Shown here in pieces: positions 59,822 through 64,000 of a DNA stretch of 64,000 bases; position 1 is the first letter of the stretch; each line of letters starts with the position of its first letter. The notes under the pieces were generated by a model. That model made no database searches, was not told the DNA's origin, and saw only the letters and a program-made list of their open reading frames with translations. Made by a program: the position numbers and the translations under genes. Origin of the DNA: Nonomuraea jabiensis (GTDB lineage: Bacteria > Actinomycetota > Actinomycetes > Streptosporangiales > Streptosporangiaceae); assembly GCF_014204795.1 (NCBI RefSeq), contig NZ_JACHMB010000001.1:6956501-7020500 (forward strand), written 5' to 3'.

Positions 59822-60917
59822 CGTGCTGCCGGAGATCATGAGGTGGTGGAGGTCGGGGCTCAAGTTCGGGCTGGCGACGGTGGTGAGCACGTTCAGCAGC
59901 GCGCCCAGGCCGCCGGGCGCGGCCATGGCGGTGCGCGGCGACGAGGTGGTCGGCAGCGTGTCCGGCGGGTGCGTCGAGGGCGCGGTGTTCGAGCTGGCCG
60001 CCGAGGTCGACGAGGCCGTCCTGCAGCGGTACGGCGTGAGCGACGATGACGCGTTCGCGGTCGGGCTCACCTGCGGCGGCATCATCGACATCCTCGTGGA
60101 GCCGATCTCGATCGAGACCTTCCCCGAGCTGGGGGAGATCGCGATGTCTGTGGACGCGCACGAGCCGGTGGCCGTCGCCACCATCGTCTCCGGCCCCGGG
60201 CGGGTCGGCGCCCGCCGGGTGATCTGGCCGGACCGCTCGTCCGGCACGCTCGGGCTCGACCGGCTCGACGAGGCCGTGGACGACGACGCCCGCGGCATGC
60301 TCGCCCAGGGCCTGACCGGCATCAGGCACTACGGCGGCGAGGGGGAGCGGCGCCTTGACGACCTGGCGGTGTTCGTGCAGTCGTTCGCGCCGCCGCCGCG
60401 CATGCTGGTGTTCGGGGCGATCGACTTCGCGGCGGCGGTGGCCAGGGTGGGCAAGTTCCTCGGCTACCACGTCACGGTCTGTGACGCCCGCCCGATCTTC
60501 GCCACCGCCAAGCGCTTCCCCGACGCCGACGAGGTCGTGGTCAAGTGGCCCCACGACTACCTGTCCTCCGTCCAGGTGGACGAGCGCACGGTGATCTGCG
60601 TGCTCACCCACGACCCCAAGTTCGACGTGCCGCTGCTGGAGGTGGCCCTGCGCACCGGGGCCGGGTACGTGGGCGCCATGGGCTCGCGCCGCACCCATGA
60701 GGACCGCCTCGCCCGGCTGCGCGAGGCCGGGCTCACCGACGCCGAGCTGGCCGGGCTGCGCTCGCCCATCGGGCTCGATCTCGGCGCGCGCACCCCCGAG
60801 GAGACGGCCGTGTCGATCGCCGCCGAGCTGATCCAGCTCCGCTGGGGCGGCTCGGGCCGCCCGCTGTCCAGCACCGAGGGTCGCATCCACCACGAGACCC
60901 CGCACGAGGGTTCATGA
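59814..60917 (+). CDS. xdhC: XdhC/CoxI family molybdo-hydroxylase maturation protein
   Basis: The 367-residue protein has the N-terminal XdhC domain (GLATVVSTFSSAPRPPGAAMAV, GSVSGGCVEGAV, LTCGGIIDILVEP). The C-terminal nucleotide-binding domain has LVFGAIDFAAAVARVGKFLGY, LTHDPKFDVPLL and YVGAMGSRRTHEDR. XdhC proteins bind and sulfurate molybdenum cofactor for xanthine dehydrogenase and relatives. ATG at 59814. The mocA-like gene starts within its last codon region. Confidence 0.93.
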   Translation: MRDVLPEIMRWWRSGLKFGLATVVSTFSSAPRPPGAAMAVRGDEVVGSVSGGCVEGAVFELAAEVDEAVLQRYGVSDDDAFAVGLTCGGIIDILVEPISIETFPELGEIAMSVDAHEPVAVATIVSGPGRVGARRVIWPDRSSGTLGLDRLDEAVDDDARGMLAQGLTGIRHYGGEGERRLDDLAVFVQSFAPPPRMLVFGAIDFAAAVARVGKFLGYHVTVCDARPIFATAKRFPDADEVVVKWPHDYLSSVQVDERTVICVLTHDPKFDVPLLEVALRTGAGYVGAMGSRRTHEDRLARLREAGLTDAELAGLRSPIGLDLGARTPEETAVSIAAELIQLRWGGSGRPLSSTEGRIHHETPHEGS

Positions 60918-61492
60918 AGAGCGCGAAGGTGGCCGGGCTGCTGCTGGCCGCGGGGGAGGGCGCCCGGCTGGGCACGCCCAAGGCGCTGGTCGAGTACGCG
61001 GGCGAGCGCCTGGTCGACCGCGGCGTGCGGCTGCTGGAGGAGGGCGGCTGCCACCCCGTCGTGGTCGTGCTCGGCGCGGCCACCGTGCAGGTGCGCGGCG
61101 CGGTGACCGTGCGCAACCCGGACTGGGCCTCGGGCATGGGCTCGTCCCTGCGGGTCGGGCTCGCCGCGCTGCCGCAGGAGGCCGGGTCCGTGGTGATCGC
61201 GCTGGTCGACCAGCCGTTCATCGGCCCCGGCGCGGTACGGGCGCTGATCGCCTCGGGCGCCGGGCTGGCGGTCGCCACCTACGAGGGCAGGCGCAGGAAC
61301 CCGGTCCTGATCGCCCGCGAGCACTTCGCCGAGGTGGCGGAGCTGGCCGTGGGGGACGTGGGGGCGCGGCCGTTCATGAAGGCGCACCCCGAACTGGTCA
61401 CCGAGGTGCCGTGCGACGAGCACGGGGACCCGGCCGACATCGACACGCCCCAGGACCTGCGGCTGCTGGAGCCCCACCTAGAGGCGCAGTGA
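60914..61492 (+). CDS. MobA/MocA-like molybdopterin nucleotidyltransferase
   Basis: The 192-residue protein has the nucleotidyltransferase signature GLLLAAGEGARLGTPKAL, NPDWASGMGSSLRVGL, and ALVDQPFIGPGAV where the Asp binds metal. This is the MocA-type that makes the cytidine (or related) dinucleotide cofactor used by xanthine and CO dehydrogenases. ATGA-type overlap with xdhC. Its end overlaps the convergent EEP gene by 15 nt. Confidence 0.9.
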   Translation: MKSAKVAGLLLAAGEGARLGTPKALVEYAGERLVDRGVRLLEEGGCHPVVVVLGAATVQVRGAVTVRNPDWASGMGSSLRVGLAALPQEAGSVVIALVDQPFIGPGAVRALIASGAGLAVATYEGRRRNPVLIAREHFAEVAELAVGDVGARPFMKAHPELVTEVPCDEHGDPADIDTPQDLRLLEPHLEAQ

Positions 61493-62365
61493 GGCGATGG
61501 CGGCGCGGTGGTCGCTGCCGGTCGCGGGGGCGACGCCCGCCTTGGTCGCCGTCATGCCCTTGAACAGGATGTGGTCGGGCCGGGTGATCGGGAACTCGGA
61601 CGGCCAGGTGAACCCGAACCCGTCGCCCGCCACGGTCTGCGCGTCGCTCAGCGGCGGGGTCAGCCCCCGCATGCCCCGGTCGGTGGTGGCGGTGTTGAGG
61701 TCGCCGAGCAGCAGGATGCGCTTGCTCGGGTCGGCGTCGATGAGCTTGCGCGCGTGCGCGAGGGACTCGTCGCGCGAGGCGGTCTCCCCGGGGCGGGCCG
61801 AGGCCAGGTGCATGACGTAGACGGTCACCTTGCCCTTGGGGGTGGCGACCACCGCCCGCAGCGCCCGCGGCCAGCCCAGGCCGACGTCGAGCGGCTTGGT
61901 CTCGCTGATCGGGTAGCGGCTCCACAGGCCGACCGTGCTGACCGGATAGTGGTACTTGAACATCTTGTTGAGCTGCTTGGCCGCGGGCCCGCCGCTGGTC
62001 AGCTCCTGGGCGGCCAGCAGGTCGAGGTCCTTGGCGATGATGCGGACGGCCTCGCCCGAGGCGTTGTTGGTCACGCCCACGTTGACCGTGCCGACGGCCA
62101 GGTCGCTCGGGCCGCCCGGCGGGGTGCGCAGCAGCGTGGAGCCGAACATCGCGGCCCACACCACCCCGGGCACCAGCGCCGCGATCGCGGCCGTCCCGGA
62201 ACGTGCCAGCGCGGCGGCCAGGAGCAGCAGCGGGACGGTCCACCCCAGCCAGGGCAGCAGGCTCTCCATCACCGGCGTGAACCCGCCGAGCGCAGGAATC
62301 AGCCGGTGTCCGGCCATGGCCACGGCGACCACGGCGGACACGATGACGACCAGCCGACTCAGCAC
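61478..62365 (-). CDS. Membrane-anchored endonuclease/exonuclease/phosphatase family protein
   Basis: The protein has 295 residues from GTG 62365. Three hydrophobic helices come first (about residues 3-25, 36-55 and 58-80). An EEP catalytic domain follows, with VGTVNVGVTNNA, LDLLAAQELT (metal Glu), VYVMHLASARPGE, ILLLGDLNTATTDRG (GDxN) and GSDHRAAIASL. The active site is outside the membrane; the substrate may be a phosphodiester lipid or nucleic acid. The start is set by TAGCCT 7 nt upstream. A 24-residue upstream extension would cross that promoter. Confidence 0.87.
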   Translation of the reverse strand: MLSRLVVIVSAVVAVAMAGHRLIPALGGFTPVMESLLPWLGWTVPLLLLAAALARSGTAAIAALVPGVVWAAMFGSTLLRTPPGGPSDLAVGTVNVGVTNNASGEAVRIIAKDLDLLAAQELTSGGPAAKQLNKMFKYHYPVSTVGLWSRYPISETKPLDVGLGWPRALRAVVATPKGKVTVYVMHLASARPGETASRDESLAHARKLIDADPSKRILLLGDLNTATTDRGMRGLTPPLSDAQTVAGDGFGFTWPSEFPITRPDHILFKGMTATKAGVAPATGSDHRAAIASLRL

Positions 62366-62372
62366 CTGATCC

Positions 62373-62378
62373 AGGCTA
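62373..62378 (-). promoter_or_regulatory. -10 box, leaderless EEP gene
   Basis: TAGCCT on the minus strand, 7 nt before the GTG at 62365. Confidence 0.5.
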
Positions 62379-62407
62379 GTGGCTCCCTGCCCGCCACGCC
62401 GACGCGA

Positions 62408-62413
62408 TAGCCT
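62408..62413 (+). promoter_or_regulatory. Possible -10 box of the LLM gene
   Basis: TAGCCT, giving a leader of about 40 nt that contains GGAG 7 nt before the ATG at 62460. Confidence 0.4.
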
Positions 62414-62459
62414 GTCCGCGTCGCAACGGAATATCATTCGGTTTCATCGGGAGCCCGGC

Positions 62460-63500
62460 ATGCGCATCGGTATGGCACTCAACTACTCGGGCGGCTTCAA
62501 GGAGACGGTGGCCGAGCTGGCGGACTACGAGAAGGCCGGGCTCGACATCGTGTTCGTCGCCGAGGCCTACAGCTTCGACGCCGTCAGCCAGATGGGGTAC
62601 ATCGCGGCCAGGACCGAACGGCTGGAGATCGCCTCCGGCATCCTGCCGATCTACTCCCGCACGCCGGCGCTGCTGGCCATGACGGCCGCGGGCCTGGACT
62701 ACGTCTCCGACGGGCGCTTCACGCTCGGCCTCGGCGCGTCGGGGCCGCAGGTGATCGAGGGCTTCCACGGGGTGCCGTACACGGCGCCGCTGGGGCGTAC
62801 CAGGGAGGTCATCGAGATCTGCCGCCAGGTGTGGCGGCGCGAGCGCCTGGTGCACGAGGGCAAGCACTACACGCTGCCGCTCCCGCCCGAGCGGGGCACG
62901 GGCCTGGGCAAGCCGCTGAAGCTCATCAACCACCCGGTACGGCCCCGCATCCCGATCGTGATCGCCGCCATCGGGCCCAAGAACGTCGAGCTCGCCGCCG
63001 AGCTGGCCGAGGGCTGGGAGCCGATCTTCTACGTGCCCGAGAAGGCCGCCGACGTGTGGGGCCCGTCGCTGGCCGCGGGCAAGGCGAAACGCGACCCCGA
63101 GCTGGGCGAGCTGGACGTGATCGCGCAGGCGGCCCTGGCGGTCGGCGACGACGTGGCCGGGCTGCTGGAGTTCGGGCGGCCGACGGCGGCCCTGTACATC
63201 GGCGGCATGGGCGCCAAGGGCCGCAACTTCTACAACGACCTGGCCAGGCGCTATGGCTACGAGAAGGAGGCCGAGCAGATCCAGGACCTCTACCTGGAGG
63301 GCAAGAAGGACGAGGCGGCCGCCCTGGTGCCCGGCGAGCTGCTGGAGAGCATGTCGCTGATCGGCAGCGAGGGGTTCGTGCGCGACCGCGTCCAGGCGAT
63401 GAAGGAGTCCGGGGTGACCACGCTGAACGTGGCGCCGCTCGGCAGGACGCACGAGGAGCGGGTGCGGTTGATTGAGATGATTAAGGACCTTGTGGGGTGA
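62460..63500 (+). CDS. LLM-class F420-dependent oxidoreductase
   Basis: This 346-residue TIM-barrel protein is of the luciferase-like monooxygenase group. MRIGMALNYSGGFKETV, FVAEAYSFDAVSQMG, ASGILPIYSRTPALLAMTAAGLDYVSDGRFTLGLGASGPQVIEGFHG and RIPIVIAAIGPKN match the F420-dependent methylene-H4MPT-reductase-like (MSMEG-type) subgroup. It probably uses F420H2; the substrate is unknown. The ATG at 62460 has GGAG 7 nt upstream. Divergent from the EEP gene. Confidence 0.9.
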   Translation: MRIGMALNYSGGFKETVAELADYEKAGLDIVFVAEAYSFDAVSQMGYIAARTERLEIASGILPIYSRTPALLAMTAAGLDYVSDGRFTLGLGASGPQVIEGFHGVPYTAPLGRTREVIEICRQVWRRERLVHEGKHYTLPLPPERGTGLGKPLKLINHPVRPRIPIVIAAIGPKNVELAAELAEGWEPIFYVPEKAADVWGPSLAAGKAKRDPELGELDVIAQAALAVGDDVAGLLEFGRPTAALYIGGMGAKGRNFYNDLARRYGYEKEAEQIQDLYLEGKKDEAAALVPGELLESMSLIGSEGFVRDRVQAMKESGVTTLNVAPLGRTHEERVRLIEMIKDLVG

Positions 63501-63519
63501 GTCACACCTTTTAGGGAAT

Positions 63520-63539
63520 ACGCCCGTTTTCACGGGTGT
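63520..63539 (+). terminator. Hairpin after the LLM gene
   Basis: ACGCCCGT (63520-63527) pairs with ACGGGTGT (63532-63539) over 8 bp with one G.T wobble and a TTTC loop. It lies 20 nt after the stop. There is no strong T-run, so it could be a weak terminator or part of the next leader. Confidence 0.4.
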
Positions 63540-63550
63540 TGTGGGAGCTC

Positions 63551-63634
63551 GTGAGGTTCACCCTGGTGTTCGTGTGGCTCGTCGAGCGGCTGCACATCGA
63601 TCTGTGCCGGTTGCGCGGATCGCTCTGTCGCTGA
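63551..63634 (+). CDS. Putative cysteine-type leader peptide upstream of the symporter
   Basis: A 27-residue frame starting GTG at 63551 with GGGAG just upstream. It ends HIDLCRLRGSLCR and then stops. The (H)xDLCRxxxxLCR ending is the form of the short leader peptides found before sulfur- and cysteine-related transport genes in actinobacteria, where Cys codons sense Cys-tRNA supply. It is followed 32 nt later by a strong hairpin and then the DAACS symporter. It is too short for family statistics; the ending and context carry the call. Confidence 0.65.
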   Translation: MRFTLVFVWLVERLHIDLCRLRGSLCR

Positions 63635-63665
63635 CCGCTCCGCCTCGATCCCCCAATCCTCACCT

Positions 63666-63698
63666 GGCATGCCCGCCCGCGTGGCGGTCCGGCATGCC
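63666..63698 (+). promoter_or_regulatory. Attenuator-like hairpin before the symporter
   Basis: GGCATGCC occurs at 63666-63673 and 63691-63698, and the copies pair over 8 bp. The loop holds CGCC/GGCG, which can extend the stem inward. It stands between the leader peptide and the symporter start. A smaller GGGA/TCCC hairpin around 63707-63717 may cover the ribosome site. Confidence 0.55.
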
Positions 63699-63722
63699 CT
63701 TCCTCGGGAGCTTCCCCCACCC

Positions 63723-64000
63723 ATGAAGAGATTCTCCTTCTCCCTGCAACTGCTGGCCGGTCTCGCGGCCGGCGTCGCGCTGGGCTTCGTCGCCAAGATC
63801 TGGGACGTGGCCTGGCTGGCCGAGACGCTGACCCGGATCGGGCAGATCTTCGTCCAGTTGCTCAAGCTCGCCGTGCCGCCCCTGGTCTTCACCGCCGTGC
63901 TGGTGAGCGTGGCCAACCTGCGCAACGTCAACGGCGCCGCCAGGCTCGCGTCCAAGACGCTGCTGTGGTTCCTCGTCACCGCGTTCGTCTCGGTGGCGCT
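63723..64000 (+). CDS. Dicarboxylate/amino acid:cation symporter (DAACS), N-terminal part
   Basis: Ninety-two codons are present; the gene runs off the window. MKRFSFSLQLLAGLAAGVALG and the following IGQIFVQLLKLAVPPLVFTAVLVSVANL are helices 1-2 of the GltP/DctA/TcyP family; the PxxPLVF-like element is diagnostic. Members carry C4-dicarboxylates, glutamate or cystine with H+ or Na+. The cysteine-type leader peptide upstream favours cystine (TcyP-like), which is an inference. ATG at 63723; GGGAG lies about 13 nt upstream. Confidence 0.88.
   Translation, partial: MKRFSFSLQLLAGLAAGVALGFVAKIWDVAWLAETLTRIGQIFVQLLKLAVPPLVFTAVLVSVANLRNVNGAARLASKTLLWFLVTAFVSVA

Overview
The window is very GC-rich, uses GTG and TTG starts freely and is densely packed. 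It carries BldD, mIHF, an Rv2175c-type regulator, an F420-type (LLM) oxidoreductase and a PASTA Ser/Thr kinase. This points to a filamentous actinomycete; Streptosporangiaceae (Nonomuraea-like) is my best guess, by inference only. No rRNA, tRNA, CRISPR array, IS element or prophage was seen.

Layout. 1-243: 5' end of a polyphosphate kinase 2 gene (minus). 441-3853: allantoin/glyoxylate operon (glycerate kinase, allantoinase, allantoicase) behind a strongly structured leader. 4055-12789: a block that mirrors the M. tuberculosis Rv2172c-Rv2176 neighbourhood (kinase, Rv2175c regulator, polyprenyl synthase, metF) with thiamine genes interleaved (thiO-thiS-thiG under a TPP riboswitch; thiE). 13289-20623: accessory genes: YbaK/GNAT pair, L,D-transpeptidase lipoprotein, GT-C-like membrane protein, TetR/P450/ferredoxin locus, and a HEPN gene behind a promoter bracketed by two LexA boxes. 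21483-21977: bldD with a recognisable promoter and BldD box. 22278-26760: an arginine-deiminase cluster (arcA, arcC, APC permease, Usp) lying between bldD and pyrR. 26966-36687: pyrimidine operon pyrR-pyrB-pyrC-carA-carB-pyrK-pyrD-pyrF, preceded by a PyrR-binding RNA loop. 37664-51666: the conserved actinobacterial block mihF, gmk, rpoZ, coaBC, metK, priA, def, fmt, rsmB, rpe, with two tandem paralogous genes of unknown function between priA and def. 52583-57339: FMN-riboswitch riboflavin operon ribD-ribE-ribM-ribBA-ribH. 57359-61492: PH-domain protein, then a MoxR/CoxE/XdhC/MocA maturation module without a molybdenum enzyme. 61478-64000: EEP-family membrane protein, LLM oxidoreductase, a cysteine-type leader peptide and the start of a DAACS symporter.

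Functional links. Purine-ring catabolism (allantoin to glyoxylate to glycerate) and the XdhC/MocA module could both serve a xanthine dehydrogenase encoded elsewhere. Arginine catabolism abuts pyrimidine synthesis, two pathways that meet at carbamoyl phosphate. Metabolic control is mostly by RNA: TPP and FMN riboswitches, a PyrR loop, a probable cysteine attenuator, and an unassigned structured leader upstream of the glycerate kinase.

Recurring themes. (1) At least eleven first-in-operon or single genes have a TANNNT box 6-7 nt before the start codon, the leaderless-transcript pattern. (2) Degenerate GC-rich minisatellites sit in three intergenic regions and have apparently expanded inside coaBC and ribD as Pro/Ala-rich insertions. 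(3) Very short ORFs bridge adjacent genes with stop/start overlaps (pyrD-pyrF, ribBA-ribH, glxK leader).
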